This document shows, piece by piece, positions 15,594-22,663 of a stretch of DNA of 22,663 nt. Made by a program: the position numbers and the translations under genes. The notes under the pieces are model-generated. The model had not been told where the DNA came from. It was given only the letters and a program-made list of their open reading frames with translations, and ran no database searches. The stretch comes from EsbW-18 sp033811555 (GTDB taxonomy: Bacteria > Patescibacteriota > Minisyncoccia > Phycocordibacterales > EsbW-18): the NCBI GenBank assembly GCA_033811555.1, contig JAPXOG010000011.1:1-22663 (forward strand), in the 5' to 3' direction. Every line of letters starts with the position of its first letter. The first letter of the stretch is position 1.

Positions 15594-16697
15594 TTATACT
15601 GAAAGCTCGCGATGTACTTCTCTCTGGTAACGTTGCATACCAGAAAGTATCCCGAGAGACAAAAATTCAATAACTAGATGGCTTCCGCCATATGAAACAA
15701 ACGGCAATACCGTGCCCGTAACAGGAAGCAATCCTATATTCATACCTATATGGATTGTAGCTGGTGCCACAATAGAAAGTGCGATCCCAACAGCAAACAA
15801 AGTTTCAAAATTGGTCGCACCCAAAAATGCTACACGCATAATACGCCACAGTACCAATGCAAAACATGCGAGTAAAAACAGAACTCCTATAAACCCCCAC
15901 TCCTCGGAAAATGCACCAAAAATAAAGTCTGTTTCGTACTCAGGTAAAAACCTCAAACGCGACTGCGTACCAAAACCAATTCCTTTTCCCAAAAGTTGAC
16001 CAGAGCCAACGGTTATCGTTGATTGATATGAGTTATAGCCCGCCCCATGAATATCAGTAAGCGGATTGAGAAAAGTAATAATACGTGCTTTTTGATAATC
16101 CTGAAAAGCAAAATTCCACAACAACATAAATGTCAGCGAGCCCGCTAGAAACACTAGAGCAAGATGTTTTTTTGATATTCCAGAAACAAGAACCATACCT
16201 AACCACAGTAAAAATACAACTATGGCTCCACCAAAATCTGGCTGAACAAATAAAAGAATAAAAAATAGAAACGCATATGCCCCCGATACAAAAATATGCC
16301 GTATATGTGCAATCTCCACATGTCGACGCGCAAAATACTTCGCCAATATAATTATTAAAACTAACTTTGCGGGGTCAGAGGGTTGAATAAAAAAAAGTCC
16401 AAGATCAAAACGTGATTGCGCTCCCATCGTTATAGATCCAAACAGAAACAACAGTAAAAGAGATAAAACAGAGACCGCAAACAACGTAACCACCACCCAT
16501 GTATTACGCAAAAACCGCCAGTCCACTAGCGTTGCACCCAAAAAAACCGCTAGCGCTATAAATAACCAAATTATCTGTTGATCAAAAAACGTGTTCGGCT
16601 CAATGAATGAATTCATAGTTACGAGCCCTGCCGCAGACAACAGAAGTGCTCCAACCAACAATATCCAATCTACAGAACGCGAGAACGTAAAAAACAT
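15594..16697 (-). CDS. rodA: Rod-shape-determining glycosyltransferase RodA (FtsW/RodA family)
   Basis: A SEDS-family peptidoglycan polymerase in the inner membrane. I chose the ATG at 16697 (367 residues); an upstream TTG six codons earlier lies in a promoter-like stretch. Ten or so transmembrane helices are evident. Conserved parts are QPSDPAKLVLI, YQSTITVGSGQLLGKGIGFGTQSRLRFLPE, TDFIFGAFSEEWGFIG with the functional acidic residue, and MNIGLLPVTGTVLPFVSYGGSH. The last segment favours RodA over FtsW, but without a neighbouring pbp2 or mre gene the split is not certain. A TTGACT/TTATAC promoter-like pair overlaps the end of the upstream gene. Confidence 0.93.
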   Translation of the reverse strand: MFFTFSRSVDWILLVGALLLSAAGLVTMNSFIEPNTFFDQQIIWLFIALAVFLGATLVDWRFLRNTWVVVTLFAVSVLSLLLLFLFGSITMGAQSRFDLGLFFIQPSDPAKLVLIIILAKYFARRHVEIAHIRHIFVSGAYAFLFFILLFVQPDFGGAIVVFLLWLGMVLVSGISKKHLALVFLAGSLTFMLLWNFAFQDYQKARIITFLNPLTDIHGAGYNSYQSTITVGSGQLLGKGIGFGTQSRLRFLPEYETDFIFGAFSEEWGFIGVLFLLACFALVLWRIMRVAFLGATNFETLFAVGIALSIVAPATIHIGMNIGLLPVTGTVLPFVSYGGSHLVIEFLSLGILSGMQRYQREVHRELSV

Positions 16698-16721
16698 ACG
16701 CGTATAATAAAACAAACACTA

Positions 16722-17474
16722 TTAGTCAAACAGCATAAATACATCAATCCGAGCAACTGGAGAAATAAATTGTTGTGGCCATGTAAAAACTAACTCTGTG
16801 TCCGAAGTTCCGGGAATACGAACCGCAACAGTTCGAGAAGAATGTACGGCATTACCATTAACGTCGTACAAAACAACAACAACAGGCACACTAGAAAAAG
16901 TTTCTAATGTGTTGTTCCGAACGGTTACAAAAAGCCGTGGAGTTCCTTGTTTTTCATCAAGCCGTCGAGAGAGTACCGTTACATCGGGTCGTGTAAATGT
17001 AGAACGTACCCAAGGAATAGCTTCTTCAAACGAAAATTCTACCCGACCAGGAATACGCTCACCTGTTGAAATACCTGTTTCAAATATCGGAATCACCGAA
17101 TGAGGAGTAAGATGTACGCGACCACGACGCTCGGCTATAAAAACATTGGTAGAATCATACAAGCGAAATATATATGGTACTGACTCAGATTCATAAGAGT
17201 CATTTGCATTTTCAACCAGCGCTACAACACTATACATTCCAGGAACGATCTGAAACCTCTGTTTCCAATGCACTATAGGATCCACCGCCTGAAACGAGCA
17301 CACTTTTTCACACGGTCCTCCACAGTCAATGCCCTCCTCCATATTGTTTTGTTTTCCATCAAAACACGAGGGTTTTTCATAGAAATGGAAAAAAAGAGGG
17401 AGGCCAATGAGTACCATCAAAACCGAAATTGTCCCTAGTAAATATTTTGCCTGCCGGCGTGCAGCCCAACTCAT
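16722..17474 (-). CDS. Membrane-anchored protein with a CxDGxQNxxExGxDCGGxC motif
   Basis: Function unknown. I chose the ATG at 17474 (250 residues) because the longer frame reads through the 5S rRNA and its terminator. One transmembrane segment is at about 13-30, and the rest should lie outside the membrane. CFDGKQNNMEEGIDCGGPC and a nearby VC (about 36-59) form a four-Cys motif that recurs in exported proteins of CPR and other bacteria and probably makes disulfides. A beta-rich domain of about 180 residues follows. TATAAT lies 6 bases before the ATG, suggesting a very short leader. RodA starts 24 bases downstream. Confidence 0.8.
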   Translation of the reverse strand: MSWAARRQAKYLLGTISVLMVLIGLPLFFHFYEKPSCFDGKQNNMEEGIDCGGPCEKVCSFQAVDPIVHWKQRFQIVPGMYSVVALVENANDSYESESVPYIFRLYDSTNVFIAERRGRVHLTPHSVIPIFETGISTGERIPGRVEFSFEEAIPWVRSTFTRPDVTVLSRRLDEKQGTPRLFVTVRNNTLETFSSVPVVVVLYDVNGNAVHSSRTVAVRIPGTSDTELVFTWPQQFISPVARIDVFMLFD

Positions 17475-17493
17475 AATTGCATTATATAATAGC

Positions 17494-17516
17494 AAAAAAC
17501 CGCGCATTACGCGCGG
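17494..17516 (-). terminator. Terminator of the 23S-5S rRNA unit
   Basis: CCGCGC-GTAAT-GCGCGG stem followed by TTTTTT on the minus strand, about 40 bases after the 5S gene. It abuts the -10 box of the next gene. Confidence 0.92.
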
Positions 17517-17555
17517 CCTTTTGTTACAAACTAAGTTTTCGAATCTGAGAACTTT

Positions 17556-17666
17556 GTTCTGGCGGCTACCTACTCTCGCCCTTAGGACTACCATCGGCAC
17601 TAGCGGGCTTAACTTCCGTGTTCGGAATGAGAACGGGTGTGACCCCGCCGTTAAACCACCAGAGCA
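17556..17666 (-). rRNA. rrf: 5S rRNA
   Basis: The minus strand shows the 5S core ACACCCGUUCUCAUUCCGAA, then CACGGAAGUUAAG and GGGCGAGAGUAGG, with UCUGGUGG near the 5' end pairing with CCGCCAGA at the 3' end. Flanking bases extend this stem (CUGAGAA with UUCUCAG), probably as the precursor processing stem. The exact mature ends are estimates. Confidence 0.95.
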
Positions 17667-18048
17667 AAATTCTCAGTATATTTCAAATTGAGTGTATATC
17701 ACTTTTTTGCTCCTGCACAGAAAACACAATCAAAATATAAGACGATTTTCAGATTCCCTAACAGGAGACAACGACGAATTAGTACGTCTCGGCTCAACAC
17801 ATTACTGTGCGTACACCTAACGCCTATCAACGTGATCATCTCTCACGGGTCTATGATTCCTAATCTTGAAGTTGGCTTCCCTCTTAGATGCTTTCAGAGG
17901 TTATCCATGCCCGACATAGCTACGCAGCGGTGCACCTGGCGGTACAACTGCCACACCAGAGGTCAGTTCGTTTCGGTCCTCTCGTACTAGAAACGAGTCT
18001 TCTCAAGAATCGACGCCTGCAGCAGATAGGAGACCAACCTGTCTCACG

Positions 18049-18370
18049 CATGATATCAACGATTGCTCGTTGCATTGGACTGTACCTTCATCCCAGAGGG
18101 ATGGCTGAATTGCAGTCTCTACATCGCAACGCTATAAAGCGCACGACTCGGTATCGTCTACTTGAGATTCTACCGATTTTTTCAGCTTGTTCGACACATA
18201 TTACTACGTGTGACCGCCGTGATTTGATTGATTCATTTCGCTTTCGCCTTTTCAGTGCGTGCGAAATATTACATATCTTTTAAGACGAAAAGAATTTGTA
18301 GGATATTTAAGAGTTGCCTTGAAGGGATTCAGACTGTGCAGGGCCCGAGAAAAATTTCTCAGAAACCTGC
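18049..18370 (-). ncRNA. Group I intron in 23S rRNA (site equivalent to L2593)
   Basis: The 5' exon ends CAGACCGU and the 3' exon begins CGUGAGACAGG; joined, they restore the conserved rRNA sequence at E. coli U2593/C2594. The exon ends in U and the intron in G, as group I introns require. The core is readable on the minus strand: P3 GCUGAA/UUCAGC, P4 UCGGUA/UACCGA, P6, P7 GACUG/CAGUC (18117-18113 with 18082-18078), P8 CAUCCC-UCU-GGGAUG, the J8/7 and S element AAGGUACAGUCC, and P9 CAACGA-GCAA-UCGUUG with a GNRA loop. At 322 bases it encodes no homing endonuclease. The P1 pairing (UUCAGAC..GUGCAGG with CCUGCAC..GUCUGAA) puts A, not the usual G, opposite the splice-site U. Confidence 0.93.
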
Positions 18371-19030
18371 ACGGTCTGAACCCAGCTCGCGTACCTTTTT
18401 AATTGGCGAACAGCCAAACCCTTGGGACCTTCTCCAGCCCCAGGATAAGGTGAGCCGACATCGAGGTGCCGAACACCACCGTCGCTGTGGACGCTCGGGT
18501 GGTACCAGCCTGTTATCCCCAGAGTAGCTTTTATCCGTTGAGCTTCCTCCGCATCTAATGCTAAAGGTCGGATCGCTATGCTCTACTTTCGTATCTGCTC
18601 GACATGTCCGTCTTGCAGTTAAGCTCCCTTTTGCCATTACACTATCGGCACGGTTTCCATTCGCGCCTAGGGAACCTTTATAGACCCCTCCGTTACTTTT
18701 TAGGAGGGATTCGCCCCAAACAAACTACCTGCCAGATACTGTTCCCCGTAGTTTTTGCCTCCGAGGTTAGAACGTACAAATAAAACAGAGTGGTATTTCA
18801 CTGGCGAGTCCAAGACAGCCGAAACCGTCCCTTCAACCTCTCCCACCTATGCTACGCAGTTAATTCATACGCCCAATATCAAGCTGTAGTAAAGCTTCTG
18901 GGGTCTTTTCGTCTAGCTGCAGGTAGAGGGCATCTTCACCCCCATCGTATTTTCACCGAGCGAGTCCTCGAGACAGTTTCCCAGTCGTTACACCATTCGT
19001 GCGCGTCAGAACTTACCTGACAAGGAATTG

Positions 19031-19069
<39 letters not shown>

Positions 19070-20307
19070 CAGGGCTTATATAGCTCAGCCTACACCTTGC
19101 GGCGTAGACCATCCATACTTGACCTTCTGGCATTGGTCAGGTGTCACCCCCTATACATCCTCTTACGAGTTCGCAGGGAGCTGTGTTTTTGATAAACAGT
19201 CGCCAGGAAGACTTTAGCTGCGGCCCACGCATCACTGCGCAGGCAGACCTTATCGCTAACTTACGGTCGCTTTTTTGCCGAGTTCCTTGAGGACCTCTCA
19301 CTCGTTCGCCTTGGTCTACTCGACCTAACCACCGGAGTCGGTTTGCGGTACGGATCGTCTGTAATTAACCTTAGAAGTTTTTCTTGGAAGCGCGCTTTGT
19401 ATCGTTCCCCGTTCCGTAGATTGGGTTCCCGAACATGCCTCTGGAGTAGTGTCTGCCGGATTTACCAAACAAACCCCCTCGCATGCCCGACACAAATCCA
19501 ATAATGTGCGATACATACTGCACTCCGTCACTCCATCGAATTACAGCCGAGTCACGGAATATTAACCGTGTGTCCATCACCTTCGGCTTTCGCCATCGGC
19601 TTAGGCCCGACTAACCCTTCGCTGATTACCATCGCGAAGGAAACCTCGGTTTTTCGGCGTGCGGGGATTTCACCCGCATTGCGGTTACTTGTACCAACAT
19701 TCTCTCTTCCCAACGCTCCATCGTGGGTCACCCCTTCGACTTCATCGCAGATGGAAATGCTCTCCTACCACTGCACCTTACTAAAAGTAAAGTACAATCC
19801 TCAGTTTCGGTATGATGCTTAGCCCCGTTTGTCTGTGGCGCGGAATCTCTGAGTGAGTGAGCTGTTACGCTTTCTTTAAAGGATGGCTGCTTCTAAGCCA
19901 ACCTCCTCAGTGTCTGAGAAATTCCACCTCCTCGACTTGCACTTAGCATCAATTTAGGGACCTTAACTTGAGATCAACGGCTGTTTCCGTTTTGACCAGT
20001 GGAGCTTAGCCCCCACGGTCTAACTGCACAGTATTTACTCTTGGTATTCGGAGTTTGATAGGTTTCGCGAGATTTCTCCCTATCGAAACCTTCCAGTGCT
20101 CTACCCCCAAGAGGTACGCTGTACGCCAGCCCAAAAGCTGTTTCGGAGAGAACCAGCTATTACTAGGTTCGATAAGCTTTTCACTCCAACCCACAAGTCA
20201 TCCGAAGATTTTGCACCATCAACCGGTTCGGGCCTCCTCCCGCCTTTCGACGAGATTCACCCTGCTCATGGGTAGCTCACCTAGCTTCGGGTCTTATGCG
20301 TGCGACA

Positions 20308-20376
20308 TTTTGAGAGCGAGAATGCCGGACACGAAGACAATTACTTGTCGACACGTCCGACCTTCTTGCTCTCAAA
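20308..20376 (-). other. Expanded hairpin in 23S rRNA (domain II, near E. coli 635-650)
   Basis: E. coli has a short hairpin here. This gene has about 69 bases forming a long imperfect stem: TTTGAGAGC pairs with GCTCTCAAA, and an inner CGGAC pairs with GTCCG. Confidence 0.7.
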
Positions 20377-20483
20377 GTGCGCGCTATTAACACTCGGTTT
20401 CCCTGTAGCTTCATCCGATAAAGGACTTAGCTTCGCCGCACACATAAACTCGTTGGCTCATTCTTCAATAGGCACGCCATGAC

Positions 20484-20591
20484 GGGCACATCACGCCACA
20501 CACGATTAGCAAAACTAAAATCTGAAGTAAAAATTGTTTAAAGATTTGTACTTCAAGATTTGACTTGCATCATGCGCAAAGTGATGTGTCC
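20484..20591 (-). other. Expanded helix 25 of 23S rRNA or intervening sequence
   Basis: Helix 25 is about 27 bases in E. coli (533-559) and about 108 here. The outer stem is GGGCACATCAC with GTGATGTGTCC. An inner AT-rich hairpin pairs 20519-20534 with 20544-20560. Helix 25 is a known site of excised intervening sequences in other bacteria; whether this one is removed cannot be seen from DNA. Confidence 0.7.
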
Positions 20592-21320
20592 GCTCTGACT
20601 CCTTGTAGGCATATGGTTTCAGATCTATTTCACTCCCCTATCCGGGGTTCTTTTCACCTTTCCCTCGCGGTACTAGTTCACTATCGGTCTCTGTGTGTAT
20701 GTAGCCTTGCCGGTTAGTTCCGGCGGATTCCCCCAAGCTATTCGTGTCTTGAGGTACTCAGGAACGGTAACTAGAAAGATGCATTTCTTTCGTCTACAGG
20801 ACTGTTACCTTCTGGGATTGTGCTTTCCAGCACATTCGACTAAAAATGCATTTTGTAACTTTCCCCTTGTTTAAAAACAGGCGTTACCGCCCTACAACCT
20901 CGCACTATACAAGTACAGCGCGATTTGGGCTGATCCCGTTTCGCTCGCCGCTACTAAGGGAATAACAATTGTTCTCTTTTCCTCCTGGTACTGAGATGTT
21001 TCACTTCCCAGGGTATGCTCCTACACACTTAACATGTGTAGATTATTGAGGGTTACTCAATAGGGTTTCCCCATTCGGAAATCTCCGGATCGAAGGTTGC
21101 TTAACACCTCCCCGAAGCTTATCGCAGTTACACCACGTCCTTCATCGCCACACAGAACCAAGGCATCCACCATACGCCCTTAGATCTCCCGTTAGGAAAT
21201 CTAAAAACCGTCTCGCATACGCACATACAGTGCGAATGCGACACATGCACCACACACCGCTGTATGGTACACGTTATTTGATTCCCGTACGGCGCTAGAT
21301 AAGCCGCACGAGATACCTGC

Positions 21321-21344
21321 GTTTATTTTGTTTACAAAATAAAC
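21321..21344. repeat. Perfect 24-base inverted repeat in the 23S leader
   Basis: GTTTATTTTG and CAAAATAAAC, ten base pairs separated by TTTA, about 120 bases upstream of the 23S 5' end. It may be a leader hairpin or a protein site; no T-run follows, so it is not a terminator. Confidence 0.6.
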
Positions 21345-21403
21345 ATTGATTCTTTTTATTGTTTTCTATGCAGTTGTCAAAGTACTTCTACTTATTATGA
21401 GGA

Positions 21404-21429
21404 TTAAAAAATCCGCAATTTCTTGCGGA
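21404..21429 (-). terminator. Intrinsic terminator inside the 23S leader
   Basis: TCCGCAA-GAAA-TTGCGGA followed directly by TTTTTT on the minus strand, between the rRNA promoter and the 23S gene. Confidence 0.85.
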
Positions 21430-21509
21430 GTATCCTGAGGCGCGCCCGAAGGGCTCGCATCTATATGCTCCGCTTCGATATGCAACTATTTGAAATCTTC
21501 ATATAAGTA
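21405..21509 (-). ncRNA. Attenuator-like leader or about 105-base small RNA ahead of 23S
   Basis: From the predicted start point, the RNA first offers GCGGAG (21473-21468), then a hairpin GCGAGCCC-UUC-GGGCGCGC (21458-21440), then CUCCGC (21430-21425). GCGGAG pairs perfectly with CUCCGC, and this helix uses the 5' arm of the terminator (UCCGCAA). The terminator and the alternative helix are therefore mutually exclusive, as in attenuators and riboswitches. The asymmetric parts CAUAUAGAU and CUCAGGAUA face each other as a large internal loop. A TTGACA at 21380-21375, beyond the terminator, sits in CTTTGACAACTG and resembles a boxA-type antitermination sequence or a second -35 box. No known small-RNA signature was recognised. 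Confidence 0.55.
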
Positions 21510-21515
21510 ACCATA

Positions 21516-21543
21516 AGTATACTCGACAAAATGCACTTGTCAA
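21516..21543 (-). promoter_or_regulatory. Promoter of the 23S-5S unit
   Basis: TTGACA (21543-21538), a 16-base spacer and TATACT (21521-21516), about 320 bases upstream of the 23S 5' end. It shows that 23S does not depend on an upstream 16S gene for transcription. Confidence 0.8.
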
Positions 21544-21644
21544 GTTTTCTTCCCTTATTTTAAGCCGTGTTTCTTGATTTTTTAGGGCTTAAAGTAATGA
21601 TTTTTTGCATTTTCTTTATAATTGTGGAAACACTGTGGAAAACG

Positions 21645-21675
21645 AAAAGGGCCTAGACACTGTCTAGATCCTTTT
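21645..21675 (-). terminator. Terminator of the RRM gene
   Basis: AAAAGG-at-CTAGAC-AGT-GTCTAG-gc-CCTTTT stem followed by CGTTTTCC. It lies 111 bases after the RRM stop. A smaller ACGAGA/TCTCGT hairpin lies between (21721-21736). Apart from these hairpins, nothing is seen from 21544 to 21785. Confidence 0.8.
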
Positions 21676-21785
21676 CAACAAAATAAGTTGTGTGTTTTTA
21701 AGGTTTCTTTGATTCTATAGACGAGAGTAATCTCGTTTTCAGTAGAAAATAATTCTCGCTTTAAAAATACTACAACAACATACGT

Positions 21786-22088
21786 TTACCAACGACCGCC
21801 ACCGTTGTCGTAATTGTCACGACGCGGAGGACGTTCAGTCATCGGACGTGCGATATTTACTGTAAGTGGGCGTCCTTCAAAATCTTTTCCATGAAATATC
21901 TCGATTGCCTTCTGCGCCTCATCGGCAGATGCCATCTCAACGAATCCAAAACCCTTTGAACGGCCTGTCATCTTATCGCGAATAATTGTCGCTGATGCGA
22001 CTGAGCCAGCTTGTCCAAAGTGCTCACGAAGCGAAGCTTCGCTCGTGTTGTAGCTAAGGTTGCCGACGTACAATTTTGCTCCTTCCAT
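21786..22088 (-). CDS. RRM-domain RNA-binding protein
   Basis: A 100-residue, single RNA recognition motif protein. RNP2 is LYVGNL at 6-11 and RNP1 is KGFGFVEM at 45-52, with aromatic residues at the RNA-stacking positions. The tail (about 83-100) is rich in Pro, Arg and Gly (RPPRRD, NGGGRW), like the cold-induced Rbp proteins of cyanobacteria and eukaryotic glycine-rich RNA-binding proteins. The start is supported by AGAAAGGAG about 12 bases upstream. A leader hairpin AGAGCC-GTGT-GGCTCT followed by TTATT (22162-22143) precedes it. It is likely an RNA chaperone or post-transcriptional regulator. Confidence 0.95.
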   Translation of the reverse strand: MEGAKLYVGNLSYNTSEASLREHFGQAGSVASATIIRDKMTGRSKGFGFVEMASADEAQKAIEIFHGKDFEGRPLTVNIARPMTERPPRRDNYDNGGGRW

Positions 22089-22146
22089 ACTATACTAACT
22101 TCTCCTTTCTCGGCGTATTGCGATACTTCCGAGATAAGACTAATAA

Positions 22147-22162
22147 AGAGCCACACGGCTCT
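22147..22162 (-). promoter_or_regulatory. Leader hairpin upstream of the RRM gene
   Basis: AGAGCC-GTGT-GGCTCT on the minus strand, followed by TTATTAG. It is a weak terminator or an RNA-thermosensor-like leader element. It could bear on control of the RRM gene, but there is no direct evidence. Confidence 0.35.
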
Positions 22163-22200
22163 GAGCATGCATGTTAACACACATGGAATAAAAAGTATAT

Positions 22201-22245
22201 AAAAGATTTAACCCCAAGGTTAAACCTCGAGGTTAAACCTTGGGG
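22201..22245 (-). terminator. Terminator overlapping the stop of the delta-60 protein gene
   Basis: A perfect 15-base-pair stem CCCCAAGGTTTAACC / GGTTTAACCTTGGGG with loop TCGA, then TTAAATCTTTT on the minus strand. The TAA stop (22235-22233) lies inside the stem. Confidence 0.85.
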
Positions 22246-22663
22246 GTGAGGGATTGAATCAGTTGCTGAAGCACCAGAATAAGTTGTTCCAATATTGATT
22301 TTATAAGATCTTCTTGTGAAGCAGGCGCTATCTGAGCAGGTTTCGGCGAAACCATTCTATGTCTTGAAGAACCTCCTCCGCCAGATGATCCATGGGACGA
22401 AGATCCTCCTTCATCACCGCCATTTTCCACATCATCGTCGTCATCTCCTACGTTGTTCATTGGAGGAATTAGTCGAGCAATACTATAACCTATCTCTTCC
22501 CCATCATATGAAGAGAAAATTCCTCCCACAACAATCTTTCCATCGTTTTGTATGGCGATGGATATAAGTGGAAAATCACCACTAAGTTCTAACCCTTCAC
22601 CTGTATTAAATGTATTGTCTAGTGTTCCGTCTGGGTTGAGACGTGTAATACCGTATCCTATTT
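22233..22663 (-). CDS. Delta-60 repeat surface protein (C-terminal end)
   Basis: The frame is open from the right edge to the stop at 22233, giving 142 visible residues; the N-terminus is outside. The first part, ITRLNPDGTLDNTFNTGEG then IAIQNDGKIVVGGIFSSYDG, fits the delta-60 repeat (beta-propeller-like units with the pattern DGxLDxxF and QxDGKIxVGG). A second unit starts at GYSIARLIPP but breaks into a low-complexity acidic and Gly/Ser linker (DDDDDV, GSSGGGGSS). The final 28 residues form an amphipathic Leu/Ile/Gln helix (DLIKSILEQLILVLQQLIQSL). It is probably exported, with the tail as an anchor or oligomerisation helix. Confidence 0.85.
   Translation of the reverse strand, partial: IGYGITRLNPDGTLDNTFNTGEGLELSGDFPLISIAIQNDGKIVVGGIFSSYDGEEIGYSIARLIPPMNNVGDDDDDVENGGDEGGSSSHGSSGGGGSSRHRMVSPKPAQIAPASQEDLIKSILEQLILVLQQLIQSLTPKV

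Noticed and set aside
18049..18370. Possible homing endonuclease inside the intron
   Set aside because: The 322 bases are almost fully used by the ribozyme core, and no LAGLIDADG or other endonuclease frame is present.
21350..21380. TTGACA as a second full rRNA promoter
   Set aside because: No good -10 box lies at 16-18 bases (only TAAAAA), and the context CTTTGACAACTG resembles the boxA-like end of rRNA spacers. Kept only as a possibility in the leader entry.
21620..21645. Two TTTCCACA-like sequences as DnaA boxes or an origin
   Set aside because: Only two imperfect matches, no dnaA or dnaN nearby and no AT-rich unwinding repeats.

Overview
The window looks like part of a Candidate Phyla Radiation (Patescibacteria) chromosome, most likely Parcubacteria. 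It is AT-rich, with short intergenic gaps and compact single-copy housekeeping genes. UGA is used as a stop (tmk), which argues against the Gracilibacteria/SR1 code. Both edges carry CPR-style surface proteins: a Tyr/Trp/Ser/Thr-rich repeat protein and a delta-60 repeat protein. The 23S rRNA gene contains an intron. rplK is not followed by rplA, as expected for the Parcubacteria lineage reported to lack ribosomal protein L1. These points give a group, not a species.

Layout, left to right. (1) 1-916: start of a large secreted repeat protein, running off the left edge. (2) 1056-6310: a minus-strand operon thyX-tmk-glyA-argS with tight or overlapping junctions, diverging from dcd. Dcd, ThyX, GlyA and Tmk form a route to dTTP: dUMP precursor, dTMP, methylene-THF supply and dTDP. 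(3) 6340-10128: translation and export genes on the minus strand, secD, secF, then secE-nusG-rplK from its own promoter. (4) 10201-10785: two small unknown genes with strong Shine-Dalgarno sites. (5) 10855-11974: folD, preceded by a 242-base, hairpin-rich transcript with a consensus promoter and a strong terminator, a candidate undescribed ncRNA or leader. (6) 12143-17474: envelope genes: a polyprenyl-phosphate sugar transferase, a GT4 glycosyltransferase, a small membrane protein, a pseudopilin, RodA and a Cys-motif membrane protein. (7) 17494-21543: a 23S-5S rRNA unit on the minus strand with its own promoter and terminator and no 16S upstream. The 23S gene carries a 322-base ORF-less group I intron at the position equivalent to E. 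coli U2593/C2594 and two expanded hairpins. Its leader has competing terminator and antiterminator helices. (8) 21786-22663: an RRM RNA-binding protein and the C-terminal end of a delta-60 repeat surface protein.

The most notable items are the intron, the attenuator-like element in front of 23S, the structured RNA upstream of folD, and promoters that place -10 boxes exactly 7 bases before ATG, implying leaderless mRNAs. No tRNA, CRISPR array, insertion sequence or transposase was seen. All motif and pairing claims come from reading the sequence by eye; no database search was possible.
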